Assembly: GCA_037074705.1 (NCBI GenBank)
Contig: CM073596.1
Coordinates: 56,944,001 to 57,008,000 of the forward strand
Length of the DNA stretch: 64,000 bases
Reading direction: 5' to 3'
Source: Zhengitettix transpicula
Lineage: Eukaryota > Arthropoda > Insecta > Orthoptera > Tetrigidae
Numbering within the stretch: position 1 is the stretch's first letter; each line of letters begins with the position of its first letter. Below are positions 12,969 through 26,727 of the stretch, piece by piece. Below the pieces are notes generated by a model. It saw only the letters and a list, made by a program, of their open reading frames with translations. It did no database searches and was not told the DNA's origin. Both the position numbers and the translations under genes were made by a program.

Positions 12969-14423
12969 ACCGCTGCTAATAACGACTGTAAGTTTGATTG
13001 ACTTCAACAAACTTTACATAGAAAAATTTATTAGTAACTAATATCCTTATTTTAAATTTATAATAAACTCAAATATAAATTAAAATTTTACTTTACTACG
13101 GTAACGTATATCCAATGAATATACTGTATACACATGTTATTATTAATAATTAAAAATTTATTATTAATTTTATTCTAATGAATTTTAAAATCTTATTACT
13201 GTTTATAGCATAGTAAGAATAACTCGTAAATGCTGTAATATTTAATTTACCAAATGATATATAAAAATTGCTGAAAAACGAATAAGGTGATACAGATTTA
13301 CGGATTTTTTTTATTTTTTTTTTGGTTAAAACAATGCCTTGGAAATTTTACTCAAAATTTATTTACATAACATCAATTCTTGCCTGATATTAACAGAAGT
13401 ATTTTGCAATATATAGAAAATATTTATAGTACTCCAAATCCATTTTACACCTGATGAAATCCTAAATTAAGGACGAAATGTTTTGTAGTTATATTTTTGA
13501 CAGTTGGTGTATTAACTTGTTTTTACTTGGGGCCGATTTATTTATTTATCATAAAATTGAAATATGACAAATAAGTAAGTTTAAATTTGTGATACAGTAT
13601 TACATTATTTTGTTATAAACAACCATTTTCTTTGACCAGAGAGTTTCTTAGGTGAAAGAATAAGCCGTAAAAGAGGGAACCATTCTCTCTGATCTCTATC
13701 TGCAACCCGCATGTTCCAAGGACCCACATGGGGTGTGGCTTCAACCTCAAACATACTAACAAACAAGACGAAAACGCAAAGGCATTAAAACTAATACCAT
13801 GTTCTAGATTGTTCCACAATAAGGTCGTCTGTATATTAAGACTAGTCATGAAAAATTATTTTCGTTCAATTTATTTATAGGAATTACTTAATAAATATAA
13901 AACGATGTTGTAACATTCAAGGATTATATCAGGAAATGTGTGGCATACGTGTTTCTAGGAACAGATTATAAAGATAAGATAAACAACTGTCTAGGGAAAT
14001 TTTAAATGCTTAAGATAAATATATAAATGAACATTTACTGCAAATATGAAATTTACTTGAACAAATATGATTATTATTTGGATCAATTGAAGATATTTCA
14101 AAGATGAAGAAAAAAATGACCATTGTATTTCTAGTTAATTAATCGAACCTACCTGTTTCCTAATTAATGAATGGAAAACAAATTAATATCTAATTCTACT
14201 GAATTATTTTAGTTACCTGTTTTTACTGGCACACGAAGACCAATATATATATATTTATAAATTTATTTTAAATCTGCGTTCTTTTGTACTATTTATCCGA
14301 GGTTTACAACTTTACAATGTGACGATCCGAAATCATTTTTACCATTCATTAAGTGGTTTCCAAATATTACGAAAGTGACAATGTGAAGCGACAATAAGAA
14401 ACGAAAACAAATATATTACACTA
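12969..14423. other. AT-rich unique DNA, no gene recognised
   Basis: Nothing with gene character was seen. Confidence 0.4.
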
Positions 14424-15207
14424 GCTTGGTGCCCGGCGTTGCCCGAGGTGTCATTTATCTATAACCCCCGATATGACTCCAATTTCGGCTGCTTTTGCGC
14501 AATTTTTATGTAACGCTACTCGAACCCTAATCATTATAATTAACTCCGAAAAATATTTATTCAACGCAAATATCTGCCGTGTTTGCATGTTCCAAAATTT
14601 GCACCCCGCTACCCCTTGCATCTGAGGGGTAAATGCCAATTTGAATGTCGTAACTAAACACAGTGACTTCCATAACCTTTGATTTGACTCCAATCTCGGT
14701 TGTATTCGCGTTATTTTACTGTAAAGCATCTCCACCCCCAAACCCGAAGGGTGTCCTTTTCACAGGGCGTAGGGGATGAAAATTTTATTCAGATAACATT
14801 GGTAGAAACACTATCAATATCTTTGACCCCTTAAAAATATTTATCCGACTCAAATATCGGCTGTTTTAGTATGTTTAAATATTTCCACCCCCGCTTCTGG
14901 GGGTGGAAGACGCGTCTCACCCCGACAGTGTTTGTTTCCTGGTCGCAAAGACACACGTGTACGAAATTTGGTGAAAATTACTCGACTGGTGTAGATTTGT
15001 ATTTTATTTAGAAAACGTTTGTATGGGAAATAGAAAAGGGCTGTTTTTAGGGTTTTCCCGGAAATTATTCGATTTTTTCTCGCCTTTTAAACCTTCCCTA
15101 GACCTCAACGAACATTTCAAGACTAAGATAAGATAAATACGTTCAGCCGTTTTCGAGTTTTAGTGAGACTAACGAACAGCAATTCATTTTTATATATATA
15201 TAGATAG
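14424..15207 (+). repeat. Q dispersed repeat, long copy with TATA-repeat tail
   Basis: The head is tagcttggtgcccggcgttgcc. Internally at least three diverged repeats of a gactccaat.tcgg.tg ... ccaccccc module occur (near 14472, 14685 and 14845). The 3' part (ttcagccgttttcgag, then gactaacgaacagcaattc) ends in tatatatatatagat. A microsatellite tail is typical of RTE-type LINEs and the non-autonomous elements they move; the assignment is by resemblance. Confidence 0.7.
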
Positions 15208-16501
15208 ATTACGAACGTTGTGCATTAAATTGTTTAAAGGTTTATTTTAAGCCAGACAGAAATCATTTCGAGCATCATAATTGAAGTAATCTTAAGAACC
15301 TGTTGTAATGTGCACTAGTTAAAATGAAGACCAAAAGCAAGAAATTAATTTAAGGGTATTTCATAAAAAGTTGGTTTTGCTTGCGAATCCTATTATATTC
15401 TAATTTTTCCACAAAAGATTTTTAAAACTATTTTCTATTATTCATTTTCTTTTCTTTTAAACGTAAAAACGTAAAAAACACTAAGGCTTTCTGAGCACTT
15501 TAATTAGTTGCGTTCATTAGCGGTGCGTAAGGATATATTTTATCCTTTAAAACCATCTTTTCATGGCGAATTTCCAAAAACTGCGGGGTCGACGTATCTC
15601 AGCTAAATTACAGTCATTAACCTACCTATTAATCTTATTCGGTTTTCAAATGCTGTGATACAAAATGTAGATTTATTTCCGTGCTAATTTTCATGAGTTT
15701 GGCTGAGATCCAAAAGGAAGGAAAACCCCGTTCAGACATGAGCAAGAGAGAATTTCTTTACGTATTCAACCACAAAAGTCTATGTAAATAAACTGTAATA
15801 AATTCTTAGAGGCACTTTTGACGATTTTAAATTCTTTCCATTATTTATTAAATATAAAGTTATTATCTAAAAATACGAGTAATTTTATGAATTCATACGT
15901 AATTATTCAATTAACTGGTATCAGAAAAATTGGATTATACTCTAATGAGAATTATTATTACAATATTTTTTTATATCACCGATGAGAAAGGCATAAAATT
16001 TGTCCCGTAACTAATTACACTTTATTTTTTTTTAAAAAAAAAAAAAGTGAAAACCGCGGGGTTAGCTTTTTTGCGACTATCAATCTAAAGTTTGCTGTCG
16101 AACCGATAACAGGACTAATTAACAGACGTATAGAATAGTCTGGATAGCGGACCATTATCCATAATAAAGATAATTTTCAATACCTTTTTTTATAATATAT
16201 TATTTGGCTTATTACTTTTTCCTCTATTAAATTCATTCTATTCAAATTCTTATTACGACCTTATATATAAAAAAAAATTGTTACTCTTTCAAAACAAAAT
16301 CATAAAAATGTATTTTTTTTAACTATACTCCAAATTTTTAGTTCATCTGGAGATAATCCAATATAATTCATACTTTTACTGAATTCTAAAAGTCGAATAA
16401 GAAACGTTTTCCTCGTACACTTTATGAAAATAAATTACTTTGTCGTTTCACCACTATTTCGCATTTTTTTAGATTCCTTTTTGAGCTATTTGAGCCAAAT
16501 T
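15208..16501. other. AT-rich unique DNA, no gene recognised
   Basis: No gene character. A poly-T/poly-A run occurs near 16025-16045. Confidence 0.4.
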
Positions 16502-17701
16502 CCTGCCTGTATGTTAAAAACACTGAAAATAAATAAAACAAAAAATAATTACAATATTACGACGTTCCGATAATTATTTATTTTGGAATTTTAGCAAGTA
16601 TTAGACCAAAGTAAGCCAGTATAAAATTATAATAATATACAAATGATACGTAGTTAAAAAAATTATTCAAATCTGTAAGTTAAAAACCTGTAAATAAATA
16701 AAATAAAAAATAATTACAATATTACGACGTTCCGACAATTATTTATTTTGGAATTTTAGCAAGTATTAGACCAAAGTAAGCCAGTATAATATTATAATAA
16801 TATACAAATAATACGTAGTTAAAAAAGTTATTCAAATCTGTAAGTTAAAAACCTGTAAATAAATAAAATAAAAAATAATTACAATATTACGACGTTCCGA
16901 CAAAATCTTTTTTGGAATTTTAGCAAGTATTAGACCAAAGTAAGCCAGTATAATATTATAATAATATATAAATGATACGTAGTTATAAAAATTATTCAAA
17001 CCTGCATGTTAAAAACCTGTAAATAAATAAAATAAAAAATAATTACAATATTACGACGTTCCGACAACAATTTTTTTGGAATTTTAGCAAGTATTAGACC
17101 AAAGTAAGCCAGTATAATATTATAATAATATACAAATAATACGTAGTTAAAAAAATTATTCAAATCTGTAAGTTAAAAACCTGTAAATAAATAAAATAAA
17201 AAATAATTACAATATTACGACGTTCCGACAACAATTTTTTTTTGGAATTTTAGCAAGTATTAGACCAAAGTAAGCCAGTATAATATTATAATAATATACA
17301 AATAATACGTAGTTAAAAAAGTTATTCAAATCTGTAAGTTAAAAACCTGTAAATAAATAAAATAAAAAATAATTACAATATTACGACGTTCCGACAATTA
17401 TTTTTTTTGGAATTTTAGCAAGTATTAGACCAAAGTAAGCCAGTATAATATTATAATAATATACAAATAATACGTAGTTAAAAAAGTTATTCAAATTTGT
17501 AAGTTAAAAACCTGTAAATAAATAAAATAATTACAATATTACGACGTTCCGACAACAATTTTTTTGGAATTTTAGCAAGTATTAGACCAAAGTAAGCCAG
17601 TATAATATTATAATAATATATAAATGATACGTAGTTAAAAAAATTATTCAAATCTGTAAGTTAAAAACCTGTAAATAAATAAAAAAATAATTACAATATT
17701 C
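16502..17701. repeat. Tandem array, ~165 bp unit, about 7 copies
   Basis: The word gacgttccg recurs at 16561, 16726, 16891, 17055, 17219, 17385 and 17543, giving spacings of 165, 165, 164, 164, 166 and 158 bp. Each unit contains ggaattttagcaagtattag and gtaagccagtataa. Units are nearly identical, with changes concentrated in the aattatttatttt / caattttttt stretch after gacgttccga. The first and last units are partial or diverged. Confidence 0.95.
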
Positions 17702-20073
17702 ACAGTAGGATCTTTTTCTAAGTTCATTATTAGTCGTTTACATTTATTAACCTGCTGTAGTAATAAGTTTACTGTATCAAATTACCGGGTATTTTTGGAG
17801 GTTTAATCGATTAATTGTTTGACTGTTGGGTAACCTTATATATCGAAATATTTGGAACAGGGAAATTAACTGGTTTTAATATCAAACACTAACTCGTATG
17901 TTTCTTCCAGTATAAATTTGGTAGTACCTATGAAAAGCTGAAACCGTTCCCCAGTTCAAAAACGAAAAAGTATAAATACGACTTTAAGCGAAACCGCACA
18001 AGCAATAAGCAACCCCACATAAGTGTCCGGACTTGCTGCGACGTCGTAAACAAAATAGGAGAGTTTTAACGCTGCAAAATTCCTGGCTTTATTTGGGTCC
18101 TGGAACTGTCGCTTCTCGGAAAATGAACACCGATACAAGAGTCGCCTGGTCACGCGAAATTATGTCAACAATTCGAGCTTGTGATTGCTCTGCGGAAACC
18201 AGAACGACCGCAAAAGCTTCGCTGCATCGAATTCGTGGTTAGCCACAAACAGAACCACGCGGATCACGGAACAGAAACTGGACACTCCGTCCCGTTAAAA
18301 AGAAATAGCTGCGCGGTCCGCCACCGATAAATGTAGTTACGCATCTCAGTGGAGACACTTTGCCGCCCACAACCATTGCTGTAATTCGATAATTATCGCG
18401 CGTTTAAAATTTCATTCCTCGACCAACTGAGTCAATGAGGCAGTTATTTTGAACTCGCGACCGTAAAACAGGTTGTACTGGTTAATTATAATTACCATCA
18501 CATAGCTGTGATTAAATAATTTTTATCACAATTATTTTGTACTTGTTCATGAACTATGACCATAATATATTACAAAGATGTAGATAATTTATCATTTACT
18601 TTTCAAGTTTATTGTCATTACCTGAAAACGTCCTATGTTTAAGACTAACCTTCGTAGCTTTTATAATGAAATTTTAAATAAATATTGGATTTTTTTTTAT
18701 TAAACATTAAACATTATTTAATGCCTGACCATTAATAAGTTGATATTTTTAAGTTTTATGTCCAATAATGTGAAAAGGCAATTAAAGTATAGCATTTTAA
18801 TACTTTTTTCGTAATGTAAGTAATATTCTACAAATTCATCGAATGGGACATGTAGTTAAAGTTTATTACATTGTTTTTTTTAATTTCTAGATTAATTTTT
18901 GATAAAAATTATAAGGTCGTGGAATATTATGAAGATTAATCACGTAGAAAATTATTTCCATATGATGAATTATATTATTATATTCATGTATTATAAAGTA
19001 AAAATAATTTTCATTCTATTTTTAATTAAGCCCCCCTTAGCTGATCTTTTGAATAGCAATGAATTTTACCATGGCGGATAAATATTTCACGGATCTAATG
19101 AACGTGTAGCTATAGTTAAACTAGAAAAGGTCATCTCCCTACTTCTGCGCTCGCGACTACTCACTCATTTGTAGGGAGAAAAATGTCATAAAATAAACGA
19201 ACCCGCTAAATGTTTTTATGCGAGGTTCTGACTGAATAATTCACCAACCACAAGTCGGCAAAGGGAATTTGTAATGTTCCCAGCCCGGCTCACATATTTT
19301 GGATGCAATATTCATAACGCCATATCGTGGACACAAGAGTACCAATACGATGTCCGCTGAAACCAGGAATAATAATTCCAGGCGAATTTAGTTTCAAAAA
19401 AAAAAAATCTGAGCACAAAAAAGTCAGTCGTCCGAAGTCTGCGTGAAGATTTTTACACTACCAATCATTATAACAAGACCAAGGAAGAAATTCTGGACGC
19501 ATGTACATGACCATGTCTAATTAATTTCTGGAAGTAATTTATGAGACATTTAATTATAGAAAGTACTGAGTATATTTGTAAATTTATCGTTAAAATGCTT
19601 AAACAACATCGGGAGACTTGGAAGAATGATCTCTGCTATTTTTCTGGATTCTTGTGCCCAGCACGTTTTCGTCTTCAAACATTTCCGAGGTCGTTAGCCC
19701 TGGGAAGGAATACAGTTATGGAGACACTGCGATGCCTAATGCCCTTTCTTTATGCTTCTTCACAATAAACACCAAGTGTTTCGCTGTGTGTCGTAAAGGG
19801 TTATTGCCCATGCAACGCCATATAACCTTCAACTCCTCCGCAGATACCACGCTATGAAGGAAATAAGAATATCTGCTCCACGGGAAACCGTAGCTCGTGT
19901 TTCTTATAATAACTGAATAGCGAGAAATCCTTGAAAGCAGGAGAATTTTATTTTCCCGAGTAATAGATATTCCCTATCATCGTCGCCCGCTGAAGGAAGA
20001 GGACGACCATGATATTATATTTAGTGACAGGAGTTTTAGGTCCTGACAACGTTAAATTAATTTTACAAATATA
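17702..20073. other. AT-rich DNA with GC-richer patches
   Basis: 18000-18480 and 19130-19480 are GC-richer than the flanks; ORFs there are short and featureless. No gene is called. Confidence 0.35.
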
Positions 20074-20195
20074 GTAACCCTTGGCTACCTTCCTCTACTG
20101 TTCCGCATATCCTTTCAAATACCTTACTATGCTATTAAAGGGGAGTTGCCCAAAGTGGATTACCCTCATGTAGCCTGTTGCCCTAAAAAAAATTT
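20074..20195 (+). repeat. R retroposon tail fragment
   Basis: It holds only the 3' ~120 bp, from taacccttggctaccttcct to gttgccctaaaaaaaa. Confidence 0.82.
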
Positions 20196-21962
20196 ATAAA
20201 ATCTAATCCATTGTGGTAAATAATTTTTAGTGTTTTCTGATGGTATTTTCGTTATAATCAGAGAGAAATAATTTATAAATTCCTGTGAAAATAATTAGCT
20301 TTGGAGTATTGATACTTAATAATTTATCATATCTCTGATTTTGATCTTTCCAGGATTGTGCGTAATATAAACAAGAGTGAAGACATTTTTACATTGACGA
20401 AAATGGTTGTCAACTTTTGTTGACAAAAAATTTTGGTAGTATTTGATGTAAACGCGCCTTTAGTTATTTCATCAAAGAAAATTGTTTTTCAATAACTTAA
20501 ATGTTAATAAAAATCAATATAAGATATATAAAAAAAAGATAAAAATACATTAAAAAGCAATTATTTTTAATTTGTTATTGACGCTATAAAACCTAGTATT
20601 CTGGAAACACTAAAAGCCTTCCGATAATTGAGCAAACCGAGCCAACTGAATAGGAAATAAAGGATGGAAAAACGATAGAGACTACGAGGTTAAATGGCGA
20701 GGAAACACCGGAATGAATGATGCAGCGGAAAGGCTGTTTCCTGCATCTGGTATTTCATTTTAATCTGGTCGAAACACTGCATACAAACACACACACACAC
20801 TCACAAACACACACACTTGCTTTCTTTTTTTTTCCTCCCCCGTCGCATCGAAATACAAGTATTTTTGCACCATCCAATTTATCTGTTCGCATTAAAACGT
20901 ACAATTTCCATAAATTACTTTAGCCGACCCCTGGAAAAAAAAATCCTCTGAACATGAGGTACTTTGTAGTTCTGTATATTAGTCACCACACTGTCCCTTT
21001 CACTTAAATTTAAGGCTGGCGATATTTTTTTGCGCGAATCCCTTCTCAGTTTGCTCCGTGCAAAAAAAAACGGAATGTGTTAATCTGACTTATTATAAAT
21101 AAGGTATTAAAGGTAACAAATAAAAAGAAGAATTACAACTTGAGTTAGATTAACGGACTGAATATTTAATGGCGTAAAGCGGATATTTAAAGCTGACTGA
21201 TAAGCGAGAATACTAATGAATACACAGGATGGAATTAACTAGCCCAAATATTAATTATTTGAGGAAAACTTTACAGTGTACTCTTTACAAAGATTTTTAT
21301 ATACTTTCGGCTAGAACATTCATATATGTAACAACAGATAGAAAAATAGGATTCAAAAGAAATCATAATTGTTTGATACATCTGTCACTTTTCAATTGAA
21401 GAAATATATTAAATCATGTAAATATGGTCATATAAATAAAGGTAGTAAATGAACTGTAAATAAAATAATTATGAAAAGGATAACGGAATAAAAGAAAATA
21501 GGAGAAAATAATTACAAACATATACCGATAATTTTCCCACGTTACAAAGCATTTCCACTGTTAACTTTTTATAAGTGTTAAAGTTTCAATCGTCGTTCAG
21601 AAGTGATTCAAACCGACAGCAGTTGGGAATTTTATTTTATATTTCCATCTCTTTGGAGGAACTGGTGTTCAATGGCGAAGCATGTTTGTCGCTGAGGTTT
21701 CCTAATAAGCTGGGAGCAATAATGAGAGCTCAGTCGTTAAGGAATTGTCTGGAGAGAAGCGCGCAAGCAACATTTATCTGAATAAAGAAGTTTTGGAAAA
21801 GCGCAGTCATATTTATGTGGTTTCGTTCAGAGAGACAGCATATTTATTAAAATGTAGTCCTTTTCAGTTTTTACGTTATCCTTTTTTTTTGCCAGCACAC
21901 AATTTGAAGCTTATACTATCGAGGTGGTCCTGCACAATCCATCGGGCCAAACACCATAATTT
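20196..21962. other. AT-rich DNA with a CA microsatellite
   Basis: A short CA-rich simple repeat lies at about 20785-20816. The rest shows no gene. Confidence 0.4.
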
Positions 21963-22135
21963 TGTAAAATAAAATAAAAATACGTCTGATTGAAAATAAT
22001 GAATAAGAAAGACAGCCAGTACAGACAAAAAAAAGGGTAATAAAAATACCACACAACATTTCTGGGATCCTTGTACCTTTCGTCAGGTGCTAAGAAGAGC
22101 CTAGAGAAACACAACTGCACTGGTCAGTTGACAAC
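21963..22135 (-). repeat. P dispersed repeat copy
   Basis: Contains aatacgtctgattgaaaata ... taccacacaacatttctggg ... gtgctaagaagagcctagag. The reverse complement matches 51613-51800 and, over the central part, 29340-29440. The family is unidentified; it may be the 3' untranslated end of a retroelement. Confidence 0.65.
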
Positions 22136-22240
22136 ACTCAAAAGCGGCGAAAACGTAACGACAATGGGAGAGCCGAAGGTTTTGCGTAACAATAAGGTGA
22201 GCAACGACATTGGGAAAACAGAAGGTTTAGGGTATTAATA

Positions 22241-22270
22241 AATAAGGGATCGTAGCTATGATCCCTTATT
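22241..22270. repeat. 30 bp near-perfect palindrome
   Basis: aataagggatc - gtagctat - gatcccttatt reads almost the same on both strands. It could be a small hairpin or the junction of an inverted element. Confidence 0.7.
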
Positions 22271-22359
22271 AATTTAATTTAATTAATCGCAGGTAAACGA
22301 CTGTGTTAAAACACCCCAAAGTCTTAATCACGAAATCCGTAACCATACTAATTAAAAAA

Positions 22360-22590
22360 GCACCTTCAACCATCCCAACACCACGATCCAGCAACTCCAC
22401 AGCAACCCTCCCCGACAACTACACTCGCGTCGCCTCAAAATAAAACGCCAAATCGACTTCATCCTTCCTCCAGAACACTCAGGCACATTCTTACCCACCC
22501 CATCATCACACCCGCAGAACCCAACCACCCATTCCATCCAACCTATCACACTCAATAGTCTACCCTCATACTCCCACAACGTATGTCCCT
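22360..22590. other. Strongly C-rich, G-poor segment
   Basis: The plus strand is unusually rich in C and A, poor in G (many ccca, ccac and aacc words), unlike its surroundings. The minus frame is open over part of it, but the translation (Gly/Trp/Arg-rich) is not recognised. It may be a decayed strand-biased repeat. Confidence 0.4.
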
Positions 22591-24589
22591 CAGATATAAA
22601 AATATAGGAAACAAAAAAATATAAAAAATACATAATTTGAATTTTGTATGTACTGTAAATAACTAAAAATATTAGGATAAAAGTTTTATAATGAATAAAT
22701 AGATTAAACGACCGTGCCATTTTATTAGTGTTGTTTTGCTGCATATAATTTTATTTATATAAATTTTAACAATATAGTCTTGTTTCATATATTAAAAATA
22801 TGCTATTTTTCCTTCTATAGAAATATGGATATATTCTATGGTAGACTAAAATGGATCATAGAAGTGGAATTAGAAGGAGGACTTGATGTTAATTTTCACC
22901 CATTGATACTCAAATTAGTATCTGCACAGGACACGTCACCCGAATTAGCATGAACGTAAATGGCATACACGGGACATTCAGCATGTGCGTGCTGTATTTC
23001 ATCTTGATTAAGACAGTATGTCTCTCGTAATTGCTTGTTCATAAACCAAGACCCACATTCATAGTGGCAGAACTCAGCGGAATCGGATTCCTTATGAACT
23101 TCACGAGTGTTTTTAAACGTTCACAGAAATTACGCTGCTTTTGCACAGAGCGACTGAAATTTTAATGTAACAGAAACTAAATTTATCGTTTAATGTTCGT
23201 CCATGGGTTTCATTAAAGTGAACGTTTAGTGATTTCTACTCAAACACAACAACAGATAATTCTCTTAATAAGAATAAATTGGAAAGATAACTCACCCCCA
23301 GGAGCTTTCAAGCCCCCTTCTGAGACACGAAAATTTACTGGATGTCACCCTCTTACATTTTTATTGGGGCCGTAAAATGTTTTATAATACTTAGAAAAAC
23401 TTAATAGGGAAAGAAAATTATTTTATTGCTTAATGTGTGTTAATTTATATTTTTTTTCCAATTTCTAATCTGATAATATATTGTAACAACGACGCCTTCA
23501 CTGCCAGTGTCTGCAAGGCTGCAGACGTTACAGGGGATTTCGTGAGTAGCTCAAATGTGGTATATGTTAGTCCTCACTCTAGCAACTAGAGGTCTGGAAG
23601 TTTACCATTTTTATATTATCTTGTGTTTCTACTTTGTTAATGTAACCGTACCAAACTAGTTGCGATTATGGAAACCACAAAGAATCGACAAATTTTACGT
23701 TCCTATAATTTTGAATATTACGTTTCTGTAATTACTTAGTCTTTTTTTTCAGTAAAATGTTTTTGTTCATCGTAAAAATTCCTTATAACTTTCAACTTGA
23801 ATAATAACAAATAAAATTCGGTTAATTGAAGTATGAAATATTCTAAGCTAATTCTTAGAAAATAAGTTATAAATGTTACTCTATTAATGTCTAATGTAAA
23901 ATTATTAATGTAAATATTTTCTACACAAACAGTGCTTTAAATTTTTTCACGTAAGTTTTAAGCACCCTTCCTTCTCGTTCTCTGTTCACCTCACGTTAAG
24001 AGTACACGCAGAAAAACCATGTTATTCAATTGGATTCGCTCCACCGCAGTGCTTCACCGGTCAAATTAGGTGCTTAACTTTTTTCATATTTTGCACTTAA
24101 AATTTTTATACAGTGTTTTTGTATTTACTTTGGAAATTCTAAACGCATTCGGATGAAACAGGTGGCTTGGAAGCTAACAGAGTGAAATAAAAAATGCGCA
24201 TGGGAATGAGGTACAGAACTTTTCATCACGAAACAAGCAGGGTATGGAAAAGGAAGGCTTAAGCATGCACATAAATGTGTACACATTTGCATTAGCAGGG
24301 AGTTTCAAAACAGATTCACAGGTCGGGATACTTTCAAGTAAGGTTAGCTCAAAATATACTCACATTGAACTGATTTGAAACCCCTATTTATGTTGACTTC
24401 CCTTTTCTATATTTATCCATTTAAGTGATTTAACAATAATCGTACAATTTTTAACACTCTCCATTTTTAGGTTGGTAGAGAGAGTGGCAAAGTCTCGTGA
24501 TTGTTTATAATAAAATAAATAAAGTGTAATCTTCTATGAGATTTGATGCATCGTGAATTATTTTTACAACATATGGAAACAAGGTCAGC
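22591..24589. other. AT-rich unique DNA, no gene recognised
   Basis: Nothing beyond chance ORFs. Confidence 0.4.
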
Positions 24590-24990
24590 TATCGCAATGA
24601 CCAAGACAGCATACACTAATAAAAGAGCCGGACTGACAAACTAGAATTGGTAAAGTGCTACATCTGGAGCAGAGCTTTGTATGGATCAGAAACATGGACA
24701 TTAAGAACGAGGCCCAGCTTCTAAATATGCTGTTGGAGAATAATTGAAAAAAAAGTCAACAGATGTGGTAGAAAGGTAAATGAAAAGACTACAGTATCTC
24801 AGAGAAGGGCAAAACTAGATCTGACACATTCTAAGGTGAAACTGCTTACTGCACATCATCGAAGGAATCACGCATGAAGTTCCAGGAAGAAAAACTGTGC
24901 AGATGCTAGACGACTTGAAGGGAGAAAGAAGAAGTACAGGACAAGGTGGAAAAGGAACTTTTCAGACCAAGTCCAACGACCTGCCAGTAG
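24590..24990 (+). pseudogene. Decayed LINE reverse-transcriptase C terminus
   Basis: Translation from about 24643 gives LVKCYIWSRALYGSETWTL, then after an in-frame stop CCWRIIEKKVNR, and in a shifted frame GRKTVQMLDDLK. The order LYG.ETWTL - CCWRR - (gap) - GR.R..MLD.L is the conserved C-terminal region of RTE-like and related non-LTR retrotransposon polyproteins. At least one stop and one frameshift make it dead. Family by resemblance; no search was possible. Confidence 0.72.
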
Positions 24991-26478
24991 ACAAAACCAA
25001 AATAATAAAATAAATAAAATTCCGACAAGTTACCAATATTTAAAATAATAATCGTGAATGTAAGAATTTCTCCCTACGGAGGGTAACGGATGATGGTACG
25101 GCAATTTATTAGTCGTTCGTAGTGTTACACACTAGACGTTGTTACACTGGAAACTTATCTTCAATGGCATTCTTGTTTTATAACAAACGAGCTGTTCAAA
25201 GTTGTATGAAGAGTTTACATTATGGACCCCATAAATAGACAATTCTCGAGCGTTTCTTGTTCAAAGTTATTTAGTACTAATTTATGACAGTACTTTTCAC
25301 AAGATCTGTTGTAGTCGAGGTTTAAATGTGTTTAGGATAAAACTGACATTTACAACGACAAAACAGGAACGAAAGTAATTATAAATACGACGAAACATTC
25401 GTTAAATAAGAGGTAAAACGGAAAAATAAAATAAAAAATTCATACAGATCAAGGTGAAGGAAAAATAAACCTACGCCTCATAATTAACTTTTATGCAACA
25501 CCAATAATTCAAGAAACCAGTTTAATAATAAATTATTGCAAAATAAAATATAGTTAAAGATTAAACATCTTAAATTAAAATGGTTAAATACAGTAGGACA
25601 TTCATAATACTTTATATAAATGCTGAAAATAAGGAAAAATGGATTAATGCCCTTCATTTATAAGACAATGAAGGAAGAATAAAATTGTGAAGTAGCTCTT
25701 GTACGAACACACAAGAGACCACGTTAATGTACCATAGCTGATAACTTTCCAGATAGTGTCCTTTTCCTAGAAGTACAGTTCCGTTTGTTACTTGGGCCGG
25801 ACGTTGTTGACTGCACACAGTGATTTCCAAACGTCGAGGTTAAATTACTTTTGTAACCGACTGGAAAGCCGAAAACATTTTCGTCATTCTCTCTTCGTGT
25901 CATTTTGTGATATATATATATATACAGAATATTATTCTCGTCGTCTTATTGGGTACCGAATTCCGACAGCATGGGTTTCATCCAATATTTCTATCTTGGT
26001 GAACATTTCGCTTGGATTTTAAAATTAATTACCGCTGAGCTATTCAAGTTTTCGGTTAGTTACCTGTTTTTTTTGGTTTTTTTTTATTAAAGTTAACTTT
26101 TAGTCCGGAGACTTTACAGTTGTGACAATAATAATAATAACAGTATTTACAATTGTAAAAATTAACAAATAACAAGGTATTTACAATTTATAAATATTTC
26201 ACATGTAAACTTGTGGTCTTGGATGTGACCCTTGTCATTCCAAGTTAGAGACGAGAGAAGCAGATTAACTTGTTTACCGCATATTAACATATAACCGGCA
26301 TGATGTTAGCAATCAATCTGGTCATTGGGGAAACTACATGTTTGAAGCGTTAAGGATGTTATGGGGGAAGATGGGAAGAGCGGATATTATAGGGAGTATG
26401 TAGTGCCAGTTGGTAGGAGGGGGCTAGAGTTAGGTAATTCCAGAGTGATTTAGGGGGAGGATGATGTCAATTGGGAGT
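24991..26478. other. AT-rich DNA, no gene recognised
   Basis: A short TA microsatellite lies near 25912. 26080-26478 may be the 3' flank of the minus-strand LINE remnant that follows. Confidence 0.35.
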
Positions 26479-26727
26479 TTACGTTTTAGTCTGCGATTTT
26501 GTGAAGGAGGGGGTGGGTGGGTTACTGTAGAATAGCTCAATGGTGGGATTTGGATGGTTGATAGAGCTATTTATGAAGGACTTGGTAGATTTCTGAATTA
26601 TGGCAAGGATTAGGGGAATTTCAAGGTCTCTGTGGATAACTGAGTTGCGAAGGTACCAAGGGGAATTTGATATTAAACGGAGAATTTTGTTTTGTTTGGT
26701 TTGTATTTTGTTGGAGTTAGTTACCTG
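26479..26727 (-). pseudogene. Jockey-like LINE reverse-transcriptase C-terminal remnant
   Basis: The minus-strand frame reads NKIQTKQNKILRLISNSPWY followed by LRNSVIHRDLEIPLI and INHPNPTIELF. The pattern QNK.LR.I.NAPWY.RN..IH.DL.IP and HPNP is the signature end of Jockey-clade ORF2 proteins. Upstream reverse-transcriptase motifs are absent, so this is a 5'-truncated copy. The hydrophobic N-terminal part of the open frame (beyond 26730) is probably unrelated. Confidence 0.78.
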
